DNA from: Sphingomonas sp. | Lineage (GTDB): Bacteria; Pseudomonadota; Alphaproteobacteria; Sphingomonadales; Sphingomonadaceae | Direction of reading: 5' to 3' | Length of the DNA: 64,000 nt | Assembly (NCBI RefSeq): GCF_024508665.1 | Contig: NZ_JANINP010000007.1 | Span: 434,001-498,000 of the forward strand | In this document: piece after piece, positions 7,673 through 16,058 of the stretch | How the letters are laid out: the number at the start of each line of letters is the position of its first letter | Numbering within the stretch: position 1 is the stretch's first letter | Made by a program: the position numbers and the translations under genes | The notes under the pieces: generated by a model | The model's input: only the letters and a program-made list of their open reading frames with translations | The model's database searches: none | Told to the model about the DNA's origin: nothing

Positions 7673-8773
7673 TTATTCCTCGGTTCTGATCAGCACCGCC
7701 TCGCCGATCATCAGGAACAATACGAACGGCGCCCAGGCCGCGAGCATTGGCGGATAAGCACCGAGATTGCCCATCGCGAGCGCGAAATTGTCGACCACGA
7801 AATAGGTGAAGCCGAGCGCCATGCCGATCACGGCGCGGACGAAGAGCTTGCCGGATCGCGCGATGCCGAACGCGGCGACCGCGCCGAGCAACGGCATCAG
7901 GATCGAGGACAGCGGCCCGGACAATTTGTGCCAGAGATCGCCTTCGAGCGCCTTGGTCGGGCGGCCCGCGGCCTTGAGGTCGCCGATCGCCGACCATAGT
8001 TCGGTGAATGACAGGCCATCCGCATCGACCGTCGCCAGAGTGAACTGATCCGGACGCACGCCTTCTCCGACGACGACCGATCCCAGGTTGGTCGCAACCC
8101 CGCCCGCGACGTCGAACTTCTGCGCCGGCCAGATCCGCCAGCCTTTGCCTTCGCGACGGCCATGTGGCGCCGAAATCGTCGCCTGTAGCTCTCCCGCTTT
8201 GTCGCGGTCGTAGAAGGTGACGTCGTTCAGCGTTGCCGCGTCACCCCGCCCCTTGACCAGCTTGACGTTGATCAGGTCGTCCCCCGATCGTGTCCATATG
8301 TTGACGCGGTCGCCGCGGTCGATCGGGATCGGCGCATAATCGACCTTTTGCCAGCGGTTGAGCGTGTCGGTCGCCCGGCTCACGATCCGGTCGTTAAACG
8401 CGAAGCTGATCGCCGCCACGCCGATCGCCGCGATGATCATCGGCGCCAGCACCTGATGTGCCGACAGGCCCGACGCCTTCATCGCGATGACTTCCGAATT
8501 CTGGTTGAGCGTCCAATAGGTAATGATCGCGCCCAACAGCACCGAATAGGGCAGGAACCGCGCAATGATCTCCGGCGTGCGCAGGCTGATATAATGCCAA
8601 ACTTCGCCTTGGCCATTGCCGGGATGGGCGAGAATCCGTCCCGATTCGCTCAATGCATCGAGGAACTGGAGGACGATGACCAACGCCGCGAGCACCGCGA
8701 ACGAGCGCAAGAGGAAGCTCTTCGCCATATACATCGTCACTGTCCGCGACGGGAAGAACTGCATCGAGATCAT
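7673..8773 (-). CDS. lptG: Lipopolysaccharide export permease LptG
   Basis: A 366-residue inner-membrane permease of the YjgP/YjgQ family. It has the usual layout: membrane helices near residues 20-38, 65-85 and 105-130, a large periplasmic beta-jellyroll (about 140-270), and three C-terminal helices. With LptF and the LptB ATPase (not in the window) it extracts lipopolysaccharide, or in sphingolipid-bearing bacteria possibly glycosphingolipid, from the inner membrane and passes it to LptC/LptA. Its ATG overlaps the lptF stop as ATGA (8770-8773), so the two are translationally coupled. Confidence 0.93.
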   Translation of the reverse strand: MISMQFFPSRTVTMYMAKSFLLRSFAVLAALVIVLQFLDALSESGRILAHPGNGQGEVWHYISLRTPEIIARFLPYSVLLGAIITYWTLNQNSEVIAMKASGLSAHQVLAPMIIAAIGVAAISFAFNDRIVSRATDTLNRWQKVDYAPIPIDRGDRVNIWTRSGDDLINVKLVKGRGDAATLNDVTFYDRDKAGELQATISAPHGRREGKGWRIWPAQKFDVAGGVATNLGSVVVGEGVRPDQFTLATVDADGLSFTELWSAIGDLKAAGRPTKALEGDLWHKLSGPLSSILMPLLGAVAAFGIARSGKLFVRAVIGMALGFTYFVVDNFALAMGNLGAYPPMLAAWAPFVLFLMIGEAVLIRTEE

Positions 8774-9999
8774 GCCGGCTGCGCCTCCGGCTCGTCGTCA
8801 TCGCCGTTGCGGCGTTGTCGCCTGAACGGAAGCCAACGCGCGACACCCTTACTGATCTTGGCAAAGACGCGCTCCAGCGCGCCGATCGGCTGGCCGCCGG
8901 GGACATAGGCGATCGTATAATACATCCAGAGCACCAGGCCCGCGAAGATCGTGAACGGCACCCACAAGGCGATCAGCGGATCGACCCGGCCCAAGCCGCC
9001 GATTCCCTCACCATATTCGTTGACCTTGAAATAGGTCACGATGATCACGATCGACAGGAACACCCCCAGCGCTGAAGATGATCGTTTGGGCGGAACGCCC
9101 AGCGCCAGTGCCAGCATGGGCAAAAGGAACATGGACACCACCTCGGTGATGCGGAAATGGAAAGCCGCGCGGCTGGTGTCGCGCAGCGGTTCGGGTTGCG
9201 TGCGGTCGCGGCCGATCTGGGCGAGCTCGGGCAGGGTGAATTCCAGATTGCGCCCGCCGCGCGCACGGAAGGCGCTGGTCGGCGGCAGACGGATCGGGAA
9301 GTTCCAGATATTGAAGCGCAGCACGCGCGGCACGGCGACTTTCGCTTCCTTGCTGACGAGCGTGCCGTTGGTCAGCTGGAAGATGATCTCGTCGGGATTG
9401 GGCGCGGCGTAGAACTTGCCCTTTTCCGCGGTCACCGCGAACGAGCCGCCCTTGTCGTCGTTCCGCTGGACGAAGATGCCCTTCAGTTCGCGCCCTTCAT
9501 CCTTGCTTTCCTCGATCCGGACGGTGGGGCCGTTATTCGGGAAGGTGGTGAACTCGCCGACCTTGATCGAGGCGCCGAGCGCGCCGGTGCGCAATTCGTA
9601 GCGCAAATTCTCATAAGCATAGCGCGCCTTGGGCTGGACGTAGCCGACGATGAACAGGTTCAGGATCGCAAGGACGATCGTGTACATGTACGGCACACGC
9701 AACAGCCGCCCGTAGCTCATTCCTACCGCACGCAGGATGTCGAGCTCCGAAGAGGTTGCCAGCCGCCGAAAGGCGAGGAGGCACCCGAGCATCAGCCCGA
9801 TCGGGATGCCGAGACCGAAATATTCCGGCAGCAGATTGGCCAGCATCTGCCACACGACGCTGATCGGCCCGCCCTCTGTCGCGACGAAGTCGAACAGCCG
9901 CAGCATGCGGTCGAGCACGAGCAGCATCGCCGCGATCACCAACGTGGAGAAGAGCGGCAACGCGATCAGCCGGGCCATGTAGCGATCGATGGACTTCAT
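8770..9999 (-). CDS. lptF: Lipopolysaccharide export permease LptF
   Basis: A 409-residue partner of LptG with the same architecture. The N-terminal part (MKSIDRYMARLIALPLFSTL) forms the first helix, LGIPIGLMLGCLLAFRRLATSSELDILRA is the typical coupling region that contacts LptB, a periplasmic domain spans about 125-280, and three helices follow. The C-terminus carries a basic/acidic tail (RRQRRNGDDDEPEAQPA) that is longer than usual. It is the first gene of the lptF-lptG pair, and the promoter should lie within 10000-10197. Confidence 0.93.
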   Translation of the reverse strand: MKSIDRYMARLIALPLFSTLVIAAMLLVLDRMLRLFDFVATEGGPISVVWQMLANLLPEYFGLGIPIGLMLGCLLAFRRLATSSELDILRAVGMSYGRLLRVPYMYTIVLAILNLFIVGYVQPKARYAYENLRYELRTGALGASIKVGEFTTFPNNGPTVRIEESKDEGRELKGIFVQRNDDKGGSFAVTAEKGKFYAAPNPDEIIFQLTNGTLVSKEAKVAVPRVLRFNIWNFPIRLPPTSAFRARGGRNLEFTLPELAQIGRDRTQPEPLRDTSRAAFHFRITEVVSMFLLPMLALALGVPPKRSSSALGVFLSIVIIVTYFKVNEYGEGIGGLGRVDPLIALWVPFTIFAGLVLWMYYTIAYVPGGQPIGALERVFAKISKGVARWLPFRRQRRNGDDDEPEAQPA

Positions 10000-10197
10000 G
10001 GCTGACGGAAAAAGGGTCCTTCTCGGCCGGGAGCGGCTGGGGAGATGATCGAACGGCTATAGGGCGGCATTCGGTCCGCGTCAGCCCGGAAAAACGGGCA
10101 TCATTGTTCTTTCACCTGCAGGGGACACTACCCGATGGTGTTTGTCGGTCGCGGATGGGCCCCGGGCCGGGATTGGGTCACACTGTTCGGTGGGGGG

Positions 10198-12318
10198 CTA
10201 ATCCACCAACTGCATCTTCATCGGCTCATACCGCTCGGTAACATCCTCGATCCGACCTTGATTGACCTCAAGAATCCGGCTTGCCCGAACGATCGTTTCG
10301 AGACGGTGAGCGATGACGATGCGCGTGATGCCAAGCTCGGCGATCGCGGCATTCACTCTTTGCTCACGCCCTGCATCGAGATGTGAAGTGCCCTCGTCGA
10401 GGACGAGCATTCTTGGCCGGCGATATATTGCCCGGGCGAGAAGTAGACGCTGTTTTTGCCCTCCGGACAGCGAGGACCCCATGTCCCCGACGAGGGTTTC
10501 GAAGCCCATGGGCATAGACATGACGTCATCATGGATCGTCGCCAACTGTGCTGACGCGACGATCCGGTCCATGTTCGGCTCGTCATCGAAGAGCGCGATA
10601 TTGTCTGCCAACGATCCCGCAAACAGGCTGTCCTCCTGAAGCACCGCCGCTATTTGCGCGCGATAGTTTCTATATCCGAACCTCGACAACGGCTGGCCAT
10701 CGACCAGCACCTCTCCTGCATCGGGTTCGAGTAGGCTCAGCATCAGCTTGGCGAGGGTCGATTTGCCGCCGCCGGAGGGACCTGTGATGGCGATATATTC
10801 TCCCGGCTCGACGGTAAGATTCACGTTATCGAGTACGATCGGATCGGTCGGGCTGTAGCGATAGCTCACGCCGCGGAGTTCCAAGCCGCCTTTGAGCGGC
10901 TGCAGTTGCGCGTGCGTCTGCTCGGTAATGCTAGCATCCTGATCGGCCAGCGCGATGTCCGACAGGCGTTCGAGATGCAGGCCCAGCATACGGAATGCGA
11001 TCGACTGATCGATCAGCGATGCCGCGCGCTGCAGAAATTGAGTCTTGTAGGCCATATAGGCAAACACCATGCCGACGCTGAAACCGCCATCGATGACCTG
11101 ATTGACAGCGATCCAGACCGAAACGGTCGTCTCCAGACCGAAGATCAGGGTGTTCGCCGTGGATTGCCAGACTCCGACACGCGCTAGCGAGACGCTCGCG
11201 TTAAGCGCGTCCGTCAGTCGCGTCTGCCATACTGCGTGCCGCGCGCTCTCGCGATTGAAAAGACGCAGCGTGACGATGCCGCGCAGTGATTCGATCATGG
11301 TCGATTGCTCTTTACCGCTCGCGACGATGGTCTGCTCTTGCGCACTGCGCTGCGCGGCGAACGAGGCAGCGCGGACTAAAGCATAGAGCGCGAACGCGGT
11401 CAGCGCGATCAGCGTCAGTGTGCTGCTGTAGAAGAACATCAATGCTAGCGTGAATACTGCGAGGCAGCCGTCGATCAGCGCACTCGCGGCGCCTTGAGTC
11501 ATGAATTGCTGAATCGGAGTGACCGATTGAAACCGGGACAGGACATCGCCGACGTGACGCTTTTCGAACCAGGATACCGGCAGACGAAACAGGCGACGGG
11601 CGACATTGCTTGCGACACCAAATCCCAATGCTGTGCCTGCCGAGAGCAGCACAAAAGAGCGCAGCAGCGACGCTCCAGCATTGATGATCGTGAACAGCCC
11701 GAAGCCAAGCGCCAGCACGGTCAGGAGATCGTGATCGAGCGCCGGAAGAGCGTCGTCGATCGCAACTTGCATGTAGTAAGGCGACGTGAGGACGAACGCT
11801 TCCATCACGATGCTCAGCACGATGGTCTGAAGCACGGCGCGCTTGAGGCCGGTCACTCGTTTCCACAACTGGGAAAGTTTCAACCTGTTGCGTTCATGGG
11901 ACGGTTCGAAATCGTTGGTCGGCCGAAGCTCGAGCGCAACGCCCGTGAAATGCGGTGAGACATCCGCAAGCGATATCCAGCGCGATGTGCCTTCGGGGTC
12001 ATGGATGAGCGCCTTTCCGCCGGCCATGCGTTCGAGCACCACGTAGTGGCTCATGTTCCAATGCAGAATTGCTGGCGCATGAAGGTCGGGCAATTTCTCC
12101 AGCGGCAATTTCACCGCGCGAGGCGATAGCCCAAGCTGATCGGCCATCGCGATTAGCGACTTCAGCGCCGCGCCGCGCAGCGAAGGCTGGAACCGCCGGC
12201 GCAACGTGACGAGGTCGACATCAAGACCATAAAAATTCGCGACCATCGCCAACGACGCGAGGCCGCATTCGGCGACCTCCGATTGCCGGATCAGGCGCAC
12301 GCGAGATTGCCGCCACAT
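10198..12318 (-). CDS. Peptidase (C39) domain-containing ABC exporter
   Basis: A 706-residue peptidase-containing ABC transporter that would cleave a leader from a peptide substrate and export the mature part. The N-terminal C39 peptidase is complete: Q12 (oxyanion), C18 in VAECGLAS, H91 in SHYVVL and D107 in IHDPEG. The membrane domain spans about 155-430. The nucleotide-binding domain follows (about 465-700) with Walker A GPSGGGKST, signature LSGGQKQR and Walker B MLVLDEG. The frame stays open upstream, but ATG 12318 is preferred because it starts just before the C39 motif and 20 nt after the adaptor's stop; ATG 12378 is an alternative. It forms an operon with the HlyD gene. The probable substrate is the peptide encoded at 13782. 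Confidence 0.92.
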   Translation of the reverse strand: MWRQSRVRLIRQSEVAECGLASLAMVANFYGLDVDLVTLRRRFQPSLRGAALKSLIAMADQLGLSPRAVKLPLEKLPDLHAPAILHWNMSHYVVLERMAGGKALIHDPEGTSRWISLADVSPHFTGVALELRPTNDFEPSHERNRLKLSQLWKRVTGLKRAVLQTIVLSIVMEAFVLTSPYYMQVAIDDALPALDHDLLTVLALGFGLFTIINAGASLLRSFVLLSAGTALGFGVASNVARRLFRLPVSWFEKRHVGDVLSRFQSVTPIQQFMTQGAASALIDGCLAVFTLALMFFYSSTLTLIALTAFALYALVRAASFAAQRSAQEQTIVASGKEQSTMIESLRGIVTLRLFNRESARHAVWQTRLTDALNASVSLARVGVWQSTANTLIFGLETTVSVWIAVNQVIDGGFSVGMVFAYMAYKTQFLQRAASLIDQSIAFRMLGLHLERLSDIALADQDASITEQTHAQLQPLKGGLELRGVSYRYSPTDPIVLDNVNLTVEPGEYIAITGPSGGGKSTLAKLMLSLLEPDAGEVLVDGQPLSRFGYRNYRAQIAAVLQEDSLFAGSLADNIALFDDEPNMDRIVASAQLATIHDDVMSMPMGFETLVGDMGSSLSGGQKQRLLLARAIYRRPRMLVLDEGTSHLDAGREQRVNAAIAELGITRIVIAHRLETIVRASRILEVNQGRIEDVTERYEPMKMQLVD

Positions 12319-12338
12319 TCCTAAGTCGAGGACGGCGT

Positions 12339-13580
12339 TCAACGCGAGCGTACCGCGAACAGCGGTTCGAAAAGCCATCCGATCAGGCTGCGCTTCTCCG
12401 TGACGATCCGCGCCGAAAGCGTCATGCCGGGAAGCAATGGCTGCCGACGACCGAACGCCTTCACCCATGGCTGGGGTATGGTCGCAGTGACTAGGTAAAC
12501 CGGAATCGCGCCGCTCTGCGTCTGCCTCGCTATGGTCGAACGGGAAATGGTGAGAATCCTGGCCTGAATCGTTCCGAACGTCTGATAGGGGAACGCATCG
12601 ACGGACAGACGCACTTCCTGTCCGGACGCAATAAACCCCGCTGCGGTCGTTGGCACGTAAAGTTCCACGCGCGGTTCCGACTTCGCCGGAACCACTGCCA
12701 TCAATTGCTGTTCCGGCGCGACCGACTGTCCGAGCCGGACCGTCATCGCGGTTACTACTCCGTCGACGGGCGAGGTCAGCGCATAGCCGCGGGCGAGGTC
12801 GGTTTGGACTCGTTGCTGCGAGAGCGAGGCACGAGTCGATTGCGCGCTCGCCGCTTGTGCTTGGGCCGAGATTGCCGATTGGGCAAGCGCCCATTGCGCT
12901 TCGGCAATTTGCGCGCGCGTGTCGGACAACGATTGCTCCAATTGTGCCAATTGCTGTCGCCGCGTCAGAATGGTGGCTTGACGCTGGTCCATGTCCCGCT
13001 TGCTGATATAGCCCCGCGCTGCGACTTCCACCGAATTGTCGAAGTCCGCTTGGGCGGACGCTATCAACCTTTTCTGATCGGCAATTTGTGATTCCAGCGT
13101 GGTGATCGCTGCCAGGTTTCCGCTAATCTGAGCTCGCAACCGTTGCTGATCAGCCATGGAGGCGTGCAGCAGCAACGTGCGCTGGTCTGCCAGTTGAGCA
13201 TCCTGTTTTTCGATCGCGTCCGTGATCCGCTCCGGCCCGGTCGCGCCGCCGATCATTCTTTCCTCCACGCGAACGACCGCAAGCTTCTCGCCGGCCAAAA
13301 CGGGCTGGCCCTCGGCCACTAGAACGCGCTCAATGACGCCGGCGCGCGTCGGGATGATCGTGGCCACGCCCCGGTCGAGCGCGACGACGCCGGAAACCGT
13401 CTCGATACGCGAATATGAAGCTACGCCGAGAAATATCGCTGTCGCGATCAGCGCAATGAATAGGAGGAACCCGACGACCTGCCAGGCCACCGGAGTGGCG
13501 ATAGTGACGCTTCCGTGGAGCCGTTCCTCGCGGTGACGCAACGCCTCTGGTCTGAACAACGACCGACTATGTGCGTTCAT
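12339..13580 (-). CDS. HlyD family periplasmic adaptor of the peptide exporter
   Basis: A 413-residue membrane-fusion protein of the CvaA/HlyD type. One N-terminal membrane helix (about residues 35-55) is followed by a lipoyl half-motif (GVVALDRGVATIIPTRAGVI), a long Gln/Ala-rich coiled-coil hairpin (about 115-260), the second lipoyl half (LTSPVDGVVTAMTVRLGQSV) and a beta-barrel region. It links the inner-membrane ABC exporter to an outer-membrane channel. No TolC-like gene is present nearby, so a chromosomal TolC is probably shared. Start ATG 13580 has GGAG 6 nt upstream, whereas the frame's further upstream start does not. The gene diverges from the precursor peptide gene. Confidence 0.92.
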   Translation of the reverse strand: MNAHSRSLFRPEALRHREERLHGSVTIATPVAWQVVGFLLFIALIATAIFLGVASYSRIETVSGVVALDRGVATIIPTRAGVIERVLVAEGQPVLAGEKLAVVRVEERMIGGATGPERITDAIEKQDAQLADQRTLLLHASMADQQRLRAQISGNLAAITTLESQIADQKRLIASAQADFDNSVEVAARGYISKRDMDQRQATILTRRQQLAQLEQSLSDTRAQIAEAQWALAQSAISAQAQAASAQSTRASLSQQRVQTDLARGYALTSPVDGVVTAMTVRLGQSVAPEQQLMAVVPAKSEPRVELYVPTTAAGFIASGQEVRLSVDAFPYQTFGTIQARILTISRSTIARQTQSGAIPVYLVTATIPQPWVKAFGRRQPLLPGMTLSARIVTEKRSLIGWLFEPLFAVRSR

Positions 13581-13735
13581 CGACTCCGCTTCCACTCGCG
13601 AGTGCCCGCAGGTCACGCCGCCTAGTCATTCAACCCATTGTTCAATAGCTTTCTCTGTAGCGGAGAGCCAAGATAATTGGCACCATTTTGAATTGAAAAG
13701 TCGTTGCTGAAGGGAGGGGGGCAACCTAGCGTTTG

Positions 13736-13760
13736 ACGCCCACAAAGATTCCTTGGGCGT
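13736..13760. promoter_or_regulatory. Inverted repeat upstream of the precursor peptide gene
   Basis: A perfect 7-bp inverted repeat ACGCCCA / TGGGCGT with an 11-nt spacer, ending 21 nt before the start codon of the peptide gene. It could be an operator or a 5'-leader hairpin; a TTGACG hexamer overlaps its left arm. The AGGAG ribosome binding site lies just downstream at about 13771. Confidence 0.45.
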
Positions 13761-13781
13761 TACTTGATGCAGGAGCTTACA

Positions 13782-13925
13782 ATGGCGAACAATTCTTTGG
13801 ATATTGAAGATCTGACTCTGGATGAGGCGGATGTCGTGTCGGCCGGCGCTCTGGAAAACCCGACACTTATTGAGGCAGCTGGCGTTTTCGGAGTAATCGT
13901 CGTTGCCGTTGTTATTTTTCTCTAA
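13782..13925 (+). CDS. Putative exported peptide precursor with Ala-Gly type leader
   Basis: A 47-residue open frame with a strong ribosome binding site (AGGAG, 7 nt before ATG). It begins MANNSLDIEDLTLDEADVV. The leader matches the double-glycine class read by C39 exporters when cleavage follows A21-G22: L at -12, E at -8, V at -4, and A-G at -2/-1. The predicted 25-residue product starts ALENPTLIEAAG and ends in a very hydrophobic helix (VFGVIVVAVVIFL). It contains no Cys, Ser or Lys, so lanthionine or disulfide bonds are not possible. The neighbouring C39-ABC exporter and HlyD adaptor supply a matching machinery, and a terminator-like hairpin directly follows. A bacteriocin, a signalling peptide or a modified RiPP are all possible. 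Confidence 0.8.
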   Translation: MANNSLDIEDLTLDEADVVSAGALENPTLIEAAGVFGVIVVAVVIFL

Positions 13926-13938
13926 ATAGCGATCTTAG

Positions 13939-13971
13939 GAGTACGGGTTCAGCTTCGCTGATCCTGTACTC
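13939..13971 (+). terminator. Hairpin terminator after the precursor peptide gene
   Basis: Fourteen-position stem (GAGTACGGGTTCAG with CTGATCCTGTACTC, one T-T mismatch and one G-T pair) around a 5-nt loop, starting 13 nt after the stop. Only a short T-rich tail (TTCAGTT) follows, so read-through into the downstream genes is likely. This would make the peptide mRNA more abundant than the downstream mRNA. Confidence 0.65.
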
Positions 13972-14202
13972 TTCAGTTCATACCTTTCCACGGAAGAATT
14001 GTGACCTTGCGTTTCGCTGGCAGTTCAGAAGTCGCCGGATTGGAAAGCGCCAATCGGTTTTGAGTCGAGCGCTCGCCATCTGTGCAAATGGAGGGTCGGC
14101 CGAGGTTAGCGGCGGCCCATGCCGCCGAAGCTTGGGAATATGCTGCATTGGGCGGCCATCCCAGCCTGAACAGGTGCAGGGACAACGACCGCGGTCGGAG
14201 AG

Positions 14203-15108
14203 ATGTTTGTGGATAATATTGAGAAAAAGTCAAAATATATTCCCTCCAAGCCCGACTTCGATCCGAAGGCTTGTCCGAATTTCCATCGTGTCGCCGAAAT
14301 ATTGGAAAAAGCCGATGGGGGAATTTCGTCAGTCCCGGAAATTCAATCAGCGCTGGACGCTTTTGCCGGTAGTCGGGAACTCACTGTTTTGGTTAGGAAC
14401 GAAGTCCGGCGCCTCGCGGACGGCGGCGGCGGTCATCAACCGACGAACTGGAGCCATCTCACTCTCTATCAGGATGAGAAATTTGAACTGATCGTCGAGA
14501 GTCTGCAGCCGTTTTCGCCGGCCGGCTTTCTTGTGACGGCCGCAACCAGCAAGGAAATGAGGGTCGTCGGAAAGGGCGTGATCGAGTTTACGGTCTACCG
14601 AATTCCGGCGGCGACGGACATGGCTACGCTCGACAAGACGCTCCGGCCGGAATTCATCGAAAAGAAGCTGCTCACGCCCGACGCGCCAGGCGCGTCCGTA
14701 CATCTCCTGGATATCGTCGACATCGGCGTGCTCTCACCCTCGATTACCATCGTTCTCTCGGAGCGTTCCCGCGCGCCGTTCACCTGGTCATTCGATCGCG
14801 AAAGCCTGGAACCGCTGATGGTATCGGCCTCGCAGACATCGCTCACGCGTTTTAGGACGCTCGTCGATTTGGTCGCGGCGTTTCAGGGAACCGAATTTCA
14901 ATCGCCAGCAGCAGAGGAATTCCTCCTGCAACTCGGCAACCATGAACTGCATTTCTTGCGGTGGAGAGCATGCCAGGCGCTAGCCAAGATAAATCTTTCC
15001 AGAGCGCATCCGTTACTCACGCGCCTCGCGGATGATGCCCATCCGCAGATCAGGCGATTGGCGGCGGTAGCGTTGCAAAGAATCAATGAAACAACTTTGG
15101 CCGGGTAG
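14203..15108 (+). CDS. Cupin-like/HEAT-like protein A of the peptide cassette
   Basis: A 301-residue protein I cannot assign to a named family. The middle part (about 84-205) is predicted mostly beta and cupin-like (LYQDEKFELIVES, GKGVIEFTVYRI). The C-terminus (about 235-298) has two HEAT-type helical repeats (LRWRACQALAKI and IRRLAAVALQRI). It aligns loosely with the next gene, also exactly 301 residues: shared F-I/L-E, G..V, VDI, PS..I, FD.E...L and HEAT tail. The histidine cluster seen in the neighbour is absent here, replaced by YQDE at 89-92. No signal peptide. GGAG lies 2 nt before the ATG. It could be a modification, immunity or scaffolding factor for the peptide. Confidence 0.75.
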   Translation: MFVDNIEKKSKYIPSKPDFDPKACPNFHRVAEILEKADGGISSVPEIQSALDAFAGSRELTVLVRNEVRRLADGGGGHQPTNWSHLTLYQDEKFELIVESLQPFSPAGFLVTAATSKEMRVVGKGVIEFTVYRIPAATDMATLDKTLRPEFIEKKLLTPDAPGASVHLLDIVDIGVLSPSITIVLSERSRAPFTWSFDRESLEPLMVSASQTSLTRFRTLVDLVAAFQGTEFQSPAAEEFLLQLGNHELHFLRWRACQALAKINLSRAHPLLTRLADDAHPQIRRLAAVALQRINETTLAG

Positions 15109-15117
15109 GATTGACCT

Positions 15118-16023
15118 ATGGCGTTCTCTTATACCTTCGAAGAAAACAAGCAGCTAACGCTGGAAGAATACATTCATTTCATCGAAGACAACATCGACGT
15201 ACAAGATGAAGATTCTTTAAAAGAATCAGCGCGGGCGCTGAACGGATTGTCGATGAACAAATCTATATTCGACAAAATGATAGAAGATTCCGTAAAGAGA
15301 AGCGCTTCTTCGGGCGGGCTGCAGGATTTGAACACCTACACGGACGCCACGTTCATTATTGGAGACAGCCCAACAAAAACCTTCTTTGTAAGGGCCAATA
15401 TATGGAAGCAGCCAAAAGAACTCATGGGGGCGATCGATTACGAGAATCGGTTATATTCCTATCATGAACCTCATGATCACAATTTCGATTTTGTGACGGT
15501 TGGATATTTTGGTCCGGGCTACACTACCCGGATATATGAATATGAGCATTCGCGCGTAGTACCCCGACTCGATGAGCCCGTCGATCTGCGGTTTCTCGAG
15601 GAAACCGGGCTCCCGGTCGGCAAGGTCATGATGTATCGGAAGTCGGTCGACATCCATACGCAGATGCCCCCGCCTTCGACCTCGATCTCCCTCAACCTGA
15701 TGGTGCCTCAATTGCCGGGATGGCATGCTGAGCAATATTATTTCGACCTCGAAGCCAGCACGCTCAAGGGGTTTGTACGTGGTCGATCGGCCTATCAGGT
15801 GTCGATCCTGTCGCTGGCGGGGGATATTGGAGGCGAGGACGTTCTGGACCCCCTGATCTCGATTGCCCAAGGAAGCCCCTGTGAGCGTACGCGCGCCGCC
15901 GCTGTGGACAGCGTGCTTCGGATATCGCCATCGGCTGCGAGCTTGATGCTGTCTCGTTGTGGTGCCGACCCCAGTCCGTTGGTCGCGGATGCGCTCAGCG
16001 GGGCGCTTCAATCTGCGAAGTGA
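15118..16023 (+). CDS. Cupin-like/HEAT-like protein B with His cluster
   Basis: A 301-residue protein that appears to be a divergent paralogue of the preceding gene, 9 nt downstream and in the same operon. The N-terminus is acidic and helical (about 1-65). The centre carries a striking motif, H116-EP-H119-D-H121-NFDF, then VGYFGPGYTTRIYEYEH, which looks like a cupin metal site. The C-terminus (about 225-298) has HEAT-type helices. The first third is visibly poorer in G+C than neighbouring genes and uses codons rare here (TTA, ATA, AGA, AAA), a sign of foreign origin. A metal-dependent tailoring enzyme for the 13782 peptide is one reading, but the sequence alone does not prove enzymatic activity. 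Confidence 0.75.
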   Translation: MAFSYTFEENKQLTLEEYIHFIEDNIDVQDEDSLKESARALNGLSMNKSIFDKMIEDSVKRSASSGGLQDLNTYTDATFIIGDSPTKTFFVRANIWKQPKELMGAIDYENRLYSYHEPHDHNFDFVTVGYFGPGYTTRIYEYEHSRVVPRLDEPVDLRFLEETGLPVGKVMMYRKSVDIHTQMPPPSTSISLNLMVPQLPGWHAEQYYFDLEASTLKGFVRGRSAYQVSILSLAGDIGGEDVLDPLISIAQGSPCERTRAAAVDSVLRISPSAASLMLSRCGADPSPLVADALSGALQSAK

Positions 16024-16058
16024 GCGATATGGCCGCGTGCCGGAGGGAGTGATGCAGG

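Noticed and set aside
10000..10197. GCCCG...CGGGC hairpin as a terminator of the exporter operon
   Set aside because: The T-run lies in the loop rather than after the stem, so it is weak evidence; not listed as a feature.
12319..12894. N-terminal extension of the exporter frame by about 190 residues
   Set aside because: It overlaps the HlyD gene out of frame and has no peptidase or membrane character; the C39 domain begins after 12318.
13973..14233. Minus-strand open frame in the gap between the precursor and protein A
   Set aside because: No ribosome binding site, biased composition, and no similarity I recognise.
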